Counted from the stretch's first letter, positions 7,077 through 14,403 are shown. The stretch: DNA of 15,154 bases from Desulfobacteraceae bacterium (GCA_028572035.1 JAPVWE010000007.1:1-15154); one strand, 5' to 3'. The notes: generated by a model not told the origin, from the letters alone. A program made the numbers and translations.

Positions 7077-7532
7077 TTAGGCTTCTTCCTCCTTGCCCTC
7101 AACAACTACTTTTATTTTGGCCATGACCTCTGGGTGGAGTTTAATAGGTACCTCAAACTCCCCAAGAGCTCTGATTGTTTCATCAATAACAATTTTTCTC
7201 CTGTCTACCACAATTCCCTCACTTTCGAGTTCTTGAGCAATATCCCGGCTTGTCACAGAACCGTAAAGTCTGCCCTCCTCCCCCACCTTTTGTCTGACAG
7301 TTATCGTCACTTGCGAAATCTTTTCCCTGACCCTTTCAGCTGCCTCCTTATCTTTCGTGCGATTAGCCACTATCTTCCCTTTCCTCATGTCCATGGCCTT
7401 TACATTGGAATTGCTGGCCTCAATGGCAACACCTTTGGGAAAAAGATAATTCCTGGCATACCCCCTGGCAACATCTACAATATCACCTTCAAAACCAAGA
7501 GATTCAAAATCTTGCATCAAGATAATCTTCAT
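7077..7532 (-). CDS. rplI: 50S ribosomal protein L9
   Basis: L9 binds 23S rRNA at the base of the L1 stalk and helps maintain reading frame. The ATG at 7532 gives 151 aa, the usual length, beginning MKIILMQDFESLGFEGD. GGGAG lies seven bases upstream; a frame extending to 7616 adds 28 residues foreign to L9. The N-domain has the signature VARGYARNYLFPKG (near residues 20-33), a long charged connecting helix follows (near 45-75), and the C-domain contains GRLYGSVTSRDIA. The C-terminus ends EGKEEEA. The 229-base gap before it, which holds a terminator, separates it from rpsR, so it may have its own promoter. Confidence 0.96.
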   Translation of the reverse strand: MKIILMQDFESLGFEGDIVDVARGYARNYLFPKGVAIEASNSNVKAMDMRKGKIVANRTKDKEAAERVREKISQVTITVRQKVGEEGRLYGSVTSRDIAQELESEGIVVDRRKIVIDETIRALGEFEVPIKLHPEVMAKIKVVVEGKEEEA

Positions 7533-7577
7533 ACCCATTCTCCCGTTCGGACTTCTTCCCACTCGTAGGGTTGTACG

Positions 7578-7593
7578 CAATGAAGATTCATTG
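7578..7593. promoter_or_regulatory. Perfect dyad upstream of rplI
   Basis: CAATGAA (7578-7584) and TTCATTG (7587-7593) are perfect inverted arms separated by two bases, 46 bases before the rplI start. The two-base spacer suits a protein-binding dyad better than a hairpin. No convincing promoter hexamers could be aligned next to it, so its role is unknown. Confidence 0.3.
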
Positions 7594-7681
7594 GCATAAA
7601 CAATGTGCCCCTGCAAAAACTGGTAGAGGTATTGAAAAAGTCTCTTATTGTTTGGCTCCGAAAGGAAAGTAGAACTATATT

Positions 7682-7729
7682 GAAAAACAAAACGGGGGCC
7701 ATAAAACCATAATTGCTAATTTGGCCCCC
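7682..7729 (-). terminator. Intrinsic terminator after rpsR
   Basis: On the minus strand, GGGGGCCA (7729-7722) pairs perfectly with TGGCCCCC (7701-7694) around a 20-base loop, followed by GTTTTGTTTTTC (7693-7682). It lies 32 bases after the rpsR stop. The eight-pair, GC-rich stem with a T-rich tail is a good intrinsic terminator. It splits rpsF-rpsR from rplI-dnaB, or attenuates transcription into them. Confidence 0.7.
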
Positions 7730-7761
7730 ATAATCAAATCCGTATACCTCAAAGCTACCTT

Positions 7762-8034
7762 CTAAAATTCTCGATATTCCTTCATTTTCATTTTTGCCGT
7801 AGTAAAAGGTAGAAGGGCAATGTTTCTTGCCCTTTTTATAGCTAAAGCCAGTATTCTTTGATGCTTGGCACAGTTGCCAGAAATTCTCCGGGGTACGATC
7901 TTTCCTCTTTCAGTTGTAAAAACTGCAAGGGTCTTTGGCTCTTTGTAGTCAATCGCTAGACTTGAATCAGCACAAAAGCGACACATCTTGTGCTTAACAA
8001 AGATCCTTTTGCTTCTATGATTAATGGGCATCAT
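7762..8034 (-). CDS. rpsR: 30S ribosomal protein S18
   Basis: S18 binds the 30S platform as a partner of S6. The 90-aa product contains CRFC (C18, C21) and NCAKHQR (C55, H58), the set found in zinc-type S18 proteins, and the conserved core IVPRRISGNCAKHQRILALAIKRAR. It starts with two consecutive ATG codons; the first overlaps the rpsF TGA (ATGA), indicating translational coupling with its binding partner. The second ATG is equally possible. A strong terminator follows the gene, and the reading frame often found between rpsR and rplI in related genomes is absent here. Confidence 0.95.
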   Translation of the reverse strand: MMPINHRSKRIFVKHKMCRFCADSSLAIDYKEPKTLAVFTTERGKIVPRRISGNCAKHQRILALAIKRARNIALLPFTTAKMKMKEYREF

Positions 8035-8405
8035 TCTTCCCCAATTGATTCACTGTAACTCTCCTCCTTTCTGCCTTCCTTTTCATGCTCCACAGCTTTT
8101 AAATCCTCTGGGTCAACCTCTTCATCAATCTTGACGGTCAAATATTTCAGGACCCGATCATCTAACTTAAGATTCCTCTCTAACTCCTTTACTGTCCCAG
8201 GAAGAGCACAAAAATCTAACACAACATAGTAGCCTTTATCAAAATGCTTAACCTCGTAAGCCAATTTCCTTTTTCCCCACTCATTAATCTTTACAATATA
8301 GCCTTTTAGTTTTTGGGTTAGATCCGAAAACTTGGTAACTACTTCGCTTAAAGAGTCGGCATCAAGATTAGGATTGACTATATAGATCGTCTCGTAACGT
8401 TTCAT
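8031..8405 (-). CDS. rpsF: 30S ribosomal protein S6
   Basis: S6 binds the 30S central domain together with S18. The 124-aa product starts MKRYETIYIVNPNLDADSL and contains the family segments GKRKLAYEVKHFDKGYYVVLDF (residues about 44-66) and LERNLKLDDRVLKYLTVK (about 75-92). The C-terminal tail is long and acidic (ending SESIGEE), as in many Proteobacteria, where it may be glutamylated. GAAAGG lies upstream of the ATG. The stop overlaps the rpsR start. A promoter about 50-80 bases upstream makes it the first gene of its transcript. Confidence 0.95.
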   Translation of the reverse strand: MKRYETIYIVNPNLDADSLSEVVTKFSDLTQKLKGYIVKINEWGKRKLAYEVKHFDKGYYVVLDFCALPGTVKELERNLKLDDRVLKYLTVKIDEEVDPEDLKAVEHEKEGRKEESYSESIGEE

Positions 8406-8455
8406 TGAATAAGGTGCCTTTCGTTTCCCCTTCTATATTTTAAAATTCATATTTT

Positions 8456-8484
8456 TTTCTATCCTTGTCCCCGAAAATTGTCAA
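8456..8484 (-). promoter_or_regulatory. Sigma-70-type promoter for rpsF-rpsR
   Basis: On the minus strand a perfect -35 box TTGACA (8484-8479) is followed after 17 bases by TAGAAA (8461-8456, four of six consensus positions). The predicted start site is about 45 bases before the rpsF ATG. The leader is A/T-rich; no clear S6:S18 autoregulatory structure was identified by eye. Confidence 0.6.
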
Positions 8485-8511
8485 CCCATTTTTTGAGCGT
8501 TATAGAAAATG

Positions 8512-9951
8512 TTACCTTTTTTCTTTTTTAAGCACCACATACCTTGTGTGCCCTCTATGTCTTATGACCATAAGGATCTGCTTCTTGGAAGCTGACTCTC
8601 GCATTATCCTTTTATAATCATCCACGTTTTCAACTGGCTCATTTTCAATCTCCTGAATCAGATCACCTCTTTGCAATCCTGCCTCTGAAGCTGGGCTGCC
8701 ACTCGTTACGCCTGAGACTACTACTCCCTTCTCACCCTTTAAAGATAATGATTCTGCAATTTCAGGGGTAAGCTCTTGCACAGACAGTCCAAAACTTTCT
8801 TCGATTTCAGGAATGGCTTCAACAGCCACTCTGGTCTCCTTTAATTCCCCGACCTTGACCGTTAGTCTCTCTTCCTTTCCTTCCCTGATTGCTATTATCT
8901 CTACCTTTTTACCCACCGGTGTTGCCGCAACCATAGGTGGCAGACCGCTCATCTCCTTGACCTTTTTCCCATCAAAGCTGACTATTACATCTCCCCTCTT
9001 GAGGCCTCCTTTTTCAGCAGGGCTACCCTTGGTTACTTCTGCTACGAGGGCTCCTTCTTGTGTTTTGAGACCGAATTTTTCCTTGATCTCAGGTGTAATC
9101 ATCTGAATAACCACACCAAGCCACCCCCTGATAACCTTCCCTTTCTCTTTCAACTGGGACATGACTGATTTGGCCATGTTAATTGGTATGGCAAAGCCTA
9201 TACCTACATTCCCCCCCCTTTGGGTAAAGATTGCTGTATTGATTCCTATAACCTCTCCATCAAGATTAAATAGTGGCCCACCTGAATTTCCAGGGTTTAT
9301 AGAGGCATCGGTCTGGATAAAATTATCATAGGGCCCTGCACCTATTATCCTTCCCTTTGCGCTTACAATGCCAGCGGTCACAGTGCTGCCGAGACCAAAG
9401 GGATTTCCTATAGCCACAACCCAATCACCTACCCTCAGTTTGTCTGAATCCCCAAGCCTGGCAGCTGGGATTGGCCTTTCAACTGCAATCTTTATCAGGG
9501 CAAGATCGGTCTTGGGGTCTCGGCCAATGATCTTTGCCTCGTATTTCTCCTTGTTTGAAAATATGACCAGGATTTCTTCTGCATCGGCTACCACATGGTT
9601 ATTGGTCAAAATATAACCATCCTCGCTGACAACAACACCTGAACCGAGGCTTGTCTGTTTCCTTTGTTCTTGAGGTATCTCACCAAAAAACCGCCGAAAA
9701 AACTCATCTCCAAAAAAATCCCTGAATTCCCTACCTTGAAATGGGGAAAATCTCCCCACTCCCTTGACTACCTTTGTAGTACTAATATTAACAGCAACAT
9801 GGCCCTGCTTATCTGCCAACTCTGCAAAGCTATCCGGAACACCCCTTTTTGCCAAGGCATTCTGGCCGACTCCGAATCCTGAGAGAAAGGTAATAGCGAG
9901 GGCCAGAGATATGCAAACCCTTTTGCCTAATCCAAAGCGCTGAGTTCTCAT
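8512..9951 (-). CDS. degP: DegP/HtrA-family periplasmic serine protease with two PDZ domains
   Basis: This protease/chaperone degrades misfolded proteins in the periplasm. The ATG at 9951 (479 aa) is chosen for its AAGGAGGT ribosome site nine bases upstream and because a signal peptide then starts at residue 1 (MRTQRFGLGKR, hydrophobic core, cleavage likely after QNALA near residue 34). The frame stays open back to 10077, but the promoter lies there. Catalytic residues are His119 (ILTNNHVV), Asp149 (KTDLALIKI) and Ser223 (NPGNSGGPLF). PDZ1 spans roughly residues 273-370 and PDZ2 385-475. The region FRDFFGDEFFRRFFGE near 76-91 corresponds to the LA-type loop before the protease core. An ATG at 10032 with GAGGAG upstream could give a form 27 residues longer, but that would bury the signal peptide. 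Confidence 0.94.
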   Translation of the reverse strand: MRTQRFGLGKRVCISLALAITFLSGFGVGQNALAKRGVPDSFAELADKQGHVAVNISTTKVVKGVGRFSPFQGREFRDFFGDEFFRRFFGEIPQEQRKQTSLGSGVVVSEDGYILTNNHVVADAEEILVIFSNKEKYEAKIIGRDPKTDLALIKIAVERPIPAARLGDSDKLRVGDWVVAIGNPFGLGSTVTAGIVSAKGRIIGAGPYDNFIQTDASINPGNSGGPLFNLDGEVIGINTAIFTQRGGNVGIGFAIPINMAKSVMSQLKEKGKVIRGWLGVVIQMITPEIKEKFGLKTQEGALVAEVTKGSPAEKGGLKRGDVIVSFDGKKVKEMSGLPPMVAATPVGKKVEIIAIREGKEERLTVKVGELKETRVAVEAIPEIEESFGLSVQELTPEIAESLSLKGEKGVVVSGVTSGSPASEAGLQRGDLIQEIENEPVENVDDYKRIMRESASKKQILMVIRHRGHTRYVVLKKEKR

Positions 9952-10048
9952 TGGCAAGTTACCTCCTTGTTTGTTGTTCCCTTCCTGTCCCCCTGCATAT
10001 CTCCCACAACATGGCAGGTAATAGTCGAACATAAGCATCTCCTCGTAA

Positions 10049-10077
10049 AGAATAAGACAGGCAGGAAATAATGTCAA
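10049..10077 (-). promoter_or_regulatory. Sigma-70-type promoter for degP
   Basis: On the minus strand a perfect TTGACA (10077-10072) is followed after exactly 17 bases by TATTCT (10054-10049, four of six). The leader to the ATG at 9951 would be about 90 bases. This placement rules out translation starting at the TTG inside the -35 box. No extracytoplasmic-stress (sigma-E type) motif was noticed. Confidence 0.65.
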
Positions 10078-10082
10078 GTTAC

Positions 10083-10161
10083 CACCCCCACCCTACCCTC
10101 CCCCTTCCCCGCCGTAAGGCTGGCGGGATCTTCGACAAGGAGGAGGGTTTGGGAGGGGGTG
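10083..10161. repeat. REP-like GC-rich nested hairpin
   Basis: The pyrimidine-rich arm at 10083-10104 (CACCCCCACCCTACCCTCCC and on) is imperfectly complementary to the purine-rich arm at 10139-10161. Inside it CCCGCC (10108-10113) pairs with GGCGGG (10122-10127). The strand asymmetry and nested stems resemble the dispersed intergenic CACCCCC...GGGGGTG elements seen in many deltaproteobacterial genomes. It lies between the reductase operon end and the degP promoter and may also hinder read-through. Confidence 0.65.
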
Positions 10162-10191
10162 AAAAATGGGATTTCCTATACAATCAAGATA
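10162..10191 (-). repeat. 30-base dispersed repeat, copy B, just after a stop codon
   Basis: On the minus strand this reads TATCTTGATTGTATAGGAAA, then TCCCATTTTT; it matches 2283-2312 in 29 of 30 bases. It begins 7 bases after the stop of the second ATPase gene, in the sense orientation. The G-to-A difference breaks one stem pair of the small hairpin formed in copy A, so it is a poorer terminator here, though it is followed at once by the large GC-rich hairpin. Confidence 0.85.
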
Positions 10192-10198
10192 GCAGGGC

Positions 10199-10984
10199 TC
10201 AGCCATGGCCCTGAGCCTGCACCCGTGCCAGGAGTGCTGCACCTAAGGCGGCGGTGATTTGGGGTTGAGGGGCCACCAGTAGCTCCACATTCAACTCATG
10301 TTCTACAGCCTTGATAAGGCCGATATTGAGGGCTCCTCCCCCGCACATACCGCATGGCCCTTCCAGCTTAATTTTCTTAGCCATAGAGGAAATCTTGTCG
10401 ACTAAAGCTTTATTGACCCCGGCGGCGATATTCTCCTTGGGGATGCCCTCGGCCACCCTGGTAATAGCCTCTGATTCACCAAAAACAGCGCATCCCGTAC
10501 TGAAAGTGATAGGGGTTTTGGATTTAAGGGAAAGCGGGCCAAAGTCCTCCAAGTCTACTCGCAGCACGTTGGCAATAACTTCAATAAACCATCCGCTTCC
10601 GGCAGCACACTTTTCGCTCACGACAAAGTTGGCCACAAGTCCCTGCTCGTCTATCCGCATCAATTTAGTCGATTGGCCCGCCACCTCAATTACTATTCTG
10701 GCTGAGGGGAAGATGCTGTTTACTCCTCTGGCAGTGCAGACTATATCACTGACCTTCTGACTGGCGAAATAGACATTGCCAGCACCGGAACCGGTGCCTA
10801 CGGTATTGGCTATATCATCCTGAGTTAGGTTCATCTTTTTCAGAAGCTCCTGTCTTATCCTCTCGGCTGCCCTTCGATAATTTCCTCCAGAAAGAATCAG
10901 AAAAAAGGCGGAGAGTTCATTATCTTTGGTTATGACTCCCTTGCTATATACTGAGCCGATGTCAATGCCGATAAACCAAGTCAC
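10199..10984 (-). CDS. BcrA/BcrD-type activator ATPase, divergent subunit (261 aa)
   Basis: A member of the BadF/BadG/BcrA/BcrD ATPase family (ASKHA fold), which couples ATP hydrolysis to low-potential electron transfer from a [4Fe-4S] cluster into a reductase or dehydratase. Phosphate-1 motif IGIDIGSVYSKGV (residues 5-17) and adenosine-region GGGALNIG (215-222) are present. The two bridging cluster cysteines are Cys126 (SEKCAAGSG) and Cys165 (STGCAVFGESE). Two oddities set it apart from its neighbour: the usual GGQD phosphate-2 motif reads AGQS (102-105), and there is an extra CxxC (Cys211, Cys214) directly before GGG. It starts with GTG at 10984 behind AAGG, seven bases after the preceding stop, and is the last gene of the operon. 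Most like a BcrD/BzdP-Q-type subunit. Confidence 0.88.
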   Translation of the reverse strand: MTWFIGIDIGSVYSKGVITKDNELSAFFLILSGGNYRRAAERIRQELLKKMNLTQDDIANTVGTGSGAGNVYFASQKVSDIVCTARGVNSIFPSARIVIEVAGQSTKLMRIDEQGLVANFVVSEKCAAGSGWFIEVIANVLRVDLEDFGPLSLKSKTPITFSTGCAVFGESEAITRVAEGIPKENIAAGVNKALVDKISSMAKKIKLEGPCGMCGGGALNIGLIKAVEHELNVELLVAPQPQITAALGAALLARVQAQGHG

Positions 10985-10991
10985 TGCATCC

Positions 10992-11834
10992 TTACCTGAA
11001 AAACATAGCCCTTTCCAAACGACGTGCCTTTATGGGGCTGGGCTCGCCTTCTGACATTGCCTTTAGGAAATACTCCTTTGCCAATATGGCAGCTCCCAAT
11101 GCCCCGGTGAGAAGTGGGTCTTCAGGAATGAGAAGTTCACAGCCTAAATTCTCCTTCATGGCCTTGACTATTCCAGCATTTTTCGCTACACCTCCGGTAA
11201 GCACCACGTCAGGTTCTATCTTTAGCCTGCGTACTAATCCGGCCACCCTGCTGGCCAGGGCATCATGAAGACCGGCTATGATATCTTCCAGATTTTCTCC
11301 ATCAGACAGGCGAGTTACCACCTCTTGTTGGGCAAATATAGTGCAGAAGCTGCTAATCTCAAGCTTCTTCGTAGATTTTAGGGAAATATCCCCCAATTCC
11401 TCCACCTTAACACCCAGCGTGGCAGCAATGATTTCCAAGAACCTACCTGTTCCGGCGACACATTTGTCGTTCATAACAAAGTCGACCATCTTGCCATTAT
11501 TGATCTTCATGCACTTAGCATCTTGCCCCCCGATATCAATAGCTGTTCTGACATTGGTAAACAAACTTGATACCCCTCTGGCATGGCAAGTCAGTTCTGT
11601 GATCTGTCGGTCCGCGAAAGGGACATTTAGCCGGCCGTAGCCTGTAGCTACAACATATGAAATCTCATCAAGTTGCAAGTTGGCTTGCTCCAATGCCATT
11701 TTCATGACCTCGTTGGCTAACTGTCGATGTTCAGGGCCGGTGGGGCCTTTGATGGCAGACAAAACCCTATGATCTCTCTGCGTAAGCACAATCTTGGTCA
11801 TGGTGGAACCTATGTCGACGCCGGCGAAATACAA
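10992..11834 (-). CDS. BcrA/BcrD-type activator ATPase, canonical subunit (280 aa)
   Basis: The second activator ATPase of the operon, same fold and role as its neighbour but with the full canonical motif set: GVDIGSTMTKIVL (residues 5-17), ATGYGR (63-68), DIGGQDAKCM (100-109), cluster cysteines Cys125 (NDKCVAGTG) and Cys164 (SSFCTIFAQQE), and LTGGVAKN (212-219). The C-terminus carries about 20 extra charged residues after the family end (SPIKARRLERAMFFR). It starts with TTG at 11834, supported by GAGAGG five bases upstream and by the family N-terminus. It lies 22 bases after the preceding gene. With the 261-aa protein it would form a heterodimer bridging one [4Fe-4S] cluster, as in benzoyl-CoA reductase. 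Confidence 0.9.
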   Translation of the reverse strand: MYFAGVDIGSTMTKIVLTQRDHRVLSAIKGPTGPEHRQLANEVMKMALEQANLQLDEISYVVATGYGRLNVPFADRQITELTCHARGVSSLFTNVRTAIDIGGQDAKCMKINNGKMVDFVMNDKCVAGTGRFLEIIAATLGVKVEELGDISLKSTKKLEISSFCTIFAQQEVVTRLSDGENLEDIIAGLHDALASRVAGLVRRLKIEPDVVLTGGVAKNAGIVKAMKENLGCELLIPEDPLLTGALGAAILAKEYFLKAMSEGEPSPIKARRLERAMFFR

Positions 11835-11856
11835 GTGAACCTCTCAGGCTATGTTC

Positions 11857-13023
11857 TTAGCTGATTGTCTCAAGGAAGGCCTCGACCCGTGTCCTTAAGG
11901 GTGCTAAAGACCCCTGGGTATAATCATATTCTATGTAGGTGCTGGGGATACCAAAGCTGTCAAAGTAGTCCTTGAGACTGGGCATCTCAAAAGCGAATGG
12001 GTCACAATACCTGACGAGCAGGAAAATGGCTCCATCGGCATTCCATTCTTTGGCAATGTGTTTCAGATGGCCGAACCGGCTTTCCAGATCTGCCATGTAA
12101 TCTTTCCTGGCCTCGCCGAAAGCAGCTTCTCTAAAGGTGCGCGCGCAGGTGATCTCCGTTGCATAATAGTGTGTCAGCCCATCCAATGGGTCATCAGTCA
12201 GCTTTACATCTGCTCTGTAGGCCCTGATACCTCCACAGCTCTCATCCATTACCACATTTGCCCCGGCCTCGAATATTTGCATAATATCGATATCATCTAA
12301 GGTGCTGCTCCATACAAGAAGCCGAGCCGGTTTCTTTTGAGGGCCATCCGTGCGCCCTTTAACCTCGCTTATGACTTGGTCTAATAACTCATTTCCCTCG
12401 GCTACAGGGAGGCTCATCAAGGCCTTTACCACTTGAAGGATTTCCGTTCCTGAGATGAGAGGAGGCTCAGGTTTTGTTAACTCATATAGTTCTCTTACCA
12501 GGGCTCGCTGTCGATTATGCAATCTAATAGCTGCCTTGACCTTCTCTGAGGACAGCTCTTTTCCTGCAAACGACTCTAATGACTTCTTGAAGTCATTTAT
12601 TTGTCCCCGGTAGTATTCCAGGGCCTCCGGGCGAAGGGTGCCAGGCATATCTATAAAATGAAAATAGGAATAGTTGATATAAGATTCCCAGACACGAGCC
12701 GTTTTCTCTTGAGGGTCACAAGAATGAGTTGTCACTATCCCATCTAAGAAATCATCTTTGGCCTTTAATGCACAATCAAGGCAACTGCGCATGATAGGGC
12801 AGAATGCCGTGGGCAAGGCTCTATCTGCCTCAGTGACTGGCTCTGCCATATCCCCGCATGTCCTGTATGAGATTAGGTCAAGCGCGGTGATTATTTCGAG
12901 AGGAACATACATGCATGGATAGCCTATTATCTTCTTACCTTCTGCCTTAAGCTCTTTGACCCTGTGGGACCTATTAGCGTAAACCTCCTTAGCTTTACTG
13001 AGACCTTTGCTTTTATCTATCAT
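11857..13023 (-). CDS. Benzoyl-CoA reductase/2-hydroxyacyl-CoA dehydratase family, BcrC/BzdN-like subunit
   Basis: A catalytic-module subunit of the BCR/HAD family, about 388 aa from the ATG at 13023, which has GAGGT seven bases upstream; a GTG at 13032 would add three residues. The length fits the smaller subunit (BcrC, BadD, BzdN). Probable [4Fe-4S] ligands, by analogy with the partner subunit, are a Cys in FCPIMRSC (near residue 81), one in TTHSCDPQ (near 102) and one in RYCDPFAFEMP (near 341). Other family-like segments are GYPCMYVPLEI near 34-44 and SYRTCGDMAEP near 52-62. It is cytoplasmic with no signal peptide. It lies 36 bases after the larger subunit. The fold is well supported; the substrate is inferred only from the presence of two activators. 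Confidence 0.87.
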   Translation of the reverse strand: MIDKSKGLSKAKEVYANRSHRVKELKAEGKKIIGYPCMYVPLEIITALDLISYRTCGDMAEPVTEADRALPTAFCPIMRSCLDCALKAKDDFLDGIVTTHSCDPQEKTARVWESYINYSYFHFIDMPGTLRPEALEYYRGQINDFKKSLESFAGKELSSEKVKAAIRLHNRQRALVRELYELTKPEPPLISGTEILQVVKALMSLPVAEGNELLDQVISEVKGRTDGPQKKPARLLVWSSTLDDIDIMQIFEAGANVVMDESCGGIRAYRADVKLTDDPLDGLTHYYATEITCARTFREAAFGEARKDYMADLESRFGHLKHIAKEWNADGAIFLLVRYCDPFAFEMPSLKDYFDSFGIPSTYIEYDYTQGSLAPLRTRVEAFLETIS

Positions 13024-13059
13024 TGTTGACACCTCACTAAGTTGAAATTTGCTGGGTTC

Positions 13060-14403
13060 TCACCAATCAAGGCCTTCCTGCCTCCTTATCCTCCTGTAGT
13101 GTTCCATAGTTTCCTCAAATGGCTCGGCCTTGCTTATGGCATCTTCGGGGTCAAATAACCGGAGGTCTACAATATCTCCCTCGATTGTTAGTGAAGGGAC
13201 CTTCAGTCTTTCCATTAGTACGTTTGAGACATACGGCAAATGTGTAGAGGCGCTACGACAGCTAATCAGGGGATGTAGGAATGCACCATCGCATTTCCAT
13301 TCCCGGGCGTATTTCAAATAAGGATATGCGAAGGAGCCCGCTGGCACATTTTGTTCCAAGGCATCTCTATAATAGCCAACATAGACCTGCAAGCTAAATC
13401 TGGTCAGTCGCTCTAAGGGATCGCTGAATCCGTTTAGGTCCAGAGGTATAGGTGGGTGATAACCAAAGCTCTCGACCACGAAGTTCCATCCCCTTTCTGC
13501 TAATCTATTGAAAAAGCCCAGACTATGCCAGGGTGGGAGCTCGGCAAATAACAAACGATATTTCTCTTGAGCGATAGCCCCTATATGGTTATCCACCCTA
13601 TATTTCACCTCATCGTACATATTTCGAAAGCATTGCAGGGAGTCCTTGAGGTCGCCCATAAGGAACAGAGCTGGGGACATAGAACTCCAGAAGTCCCTAC
13701 CATGCATAGGGCACGGTTTTGCCTTGCGTAGTTCGTTGGTCTCGTGCCAGAGCTCGTTAATCTCTATCATAAGGTCCACTGTTTCACTCAATCTATCCCA
13801 GTCCATTTTCTTGCCCAGCACCCGTTCCACAAAGACAACAAACTCCCTTGCGTGTTTGACTCCCAAATCAACCATGCGCTCATAGGAGCCTTCCATGAAT
13901 AGTTCCTTCACCCCGGGAATAGGCGCTTCAAATGTCCATACCGGAACATCCATATAGCGACCCAATGCCTGGAACCATTTATACCTGGCATCGCACACAG
14001 CAGTGGAAGCCATCAGGAATATGGGTTTTGGCATCCCCCCCAGAGGAGCCTCTGGGGGTATTTTCCCTGTCAGTTCTTTCATCATCCTTGATGTATAGCC
14101 CAGATTAGCCCGACTATAGCCACAGAGATGCGTAGGAAAGCCTTCGGCATCCGCCCGGTCCAGATAGGACTGGGCAACTCCCATGGCGGCCATAGCAGCA
14201 CCATAATTCTCCGGATACACCACTTCTAAATCCATGGCTTTGATGATAGGGTCACCATAGTAGAAATTGAGCATAGCCCACACTGTGGGTTTGCCTGCCC
14301 TCATAGCTTCAACGCTCTTTAGATATGTCTCATCTACCTTAGCTCGAAGCGGGTACATTGATTTCAGCCGGTTTATCACCTTCTTTTTTGCTTCGTCAGC
14401 CAT
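13060..14403 (-). CDS. Benzoyl-CoA reductase/2-hydroxyacyl-CoA dehydratase family, BcrB/BzdO-like subunit
   Basis: The larger catalytic-module subunit, 447 aa from the ATG at 14403. That start is preferred to the ATG at 14409 because AGGAGG lies at good spacing (nine bases) only for the inner ATG. The length matches BcrB/BadE/BzdO. Candidate [4Fe-4S] ligands are Cys94 (THLCGYSR), Cys137 (STAVCDARYKW) and Cys382 (HPLISCRSAS). The C-terminal block KVPSLTIEGDIVDLRLFD followed by ETMEHYRRIRRQ and ending GLDW is typical of the family. It is the first gene of the four-gene operon, behind a possible promoter at 14453-14480. Its N-terminal half looks more divergent from classical BzdO than the C-terminal half, so a substrate other than benzoyl-CoA is quite possible. 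Confidence 0.87.
   Translation of the reverse strand: MADEAKKKVINRLKSMYPLRAKVDETYLKSVEAMRAGKPTVWAMLNFYYGDPIIKAMDLEVVYPENYGAAMAAMGVAQSYLDRADAEGFPTHLCGYSRANLGYTSRMMKELTGKIPPEAPLGGMPKPIFLMASTAVCDARYKWFQALGRYMDVPVWTFEAPIPGVKELFMEGSYERMVDLGVKHAREFVVFVERVLGKKMDWDRLSETVDLMIEINELWHETNELRKAKPCPMHGRDFWSSMSPALFLMGDLKDSLQCFRNMYDEVKYRVDNHIGAIAQEKYRLLFAELPPWHSLGFFNRLAERGWNFVVESFGYHPPIPLDLNGFSDPLERLTRFSLQVYVGYYRDALEQNVPAGSFAYPYLKYAREWKCDGAFLHPLISCRSASTHLPYVSNVLMERLKVPSLTIEGDIVDLRLFDPEDAISKAEPFEETMEHYRRIRRQEGLDW

Noticed and set aside
7073..7105. dnaB start inside rplI
   Set aside because: The extra basic residues are the out-of-frame end of rplI; the ATG at 7072 fits the family.
7533..7616. N-terminal extension of L9
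   Set aside because: L9 proteins begin at the MKIIL equivalent, and the ribosome site is at 7532.
9952..10077. Upstream extension of degP to a TTG at 10077
   Set aside because: The TTG is part of a perfect -35 box, the promoter lies inside the extension, and the signal peptide and best ribosome site fit the ATG at 9951.
10199..14403. Operon as a 2-hydroxyacyl-CoA dehydratase
   Set aside because: Two different activase genes and the lengths and C-terminal features of the subunits fit aryl-CoA reductases better, though this is not excluded without a tree.
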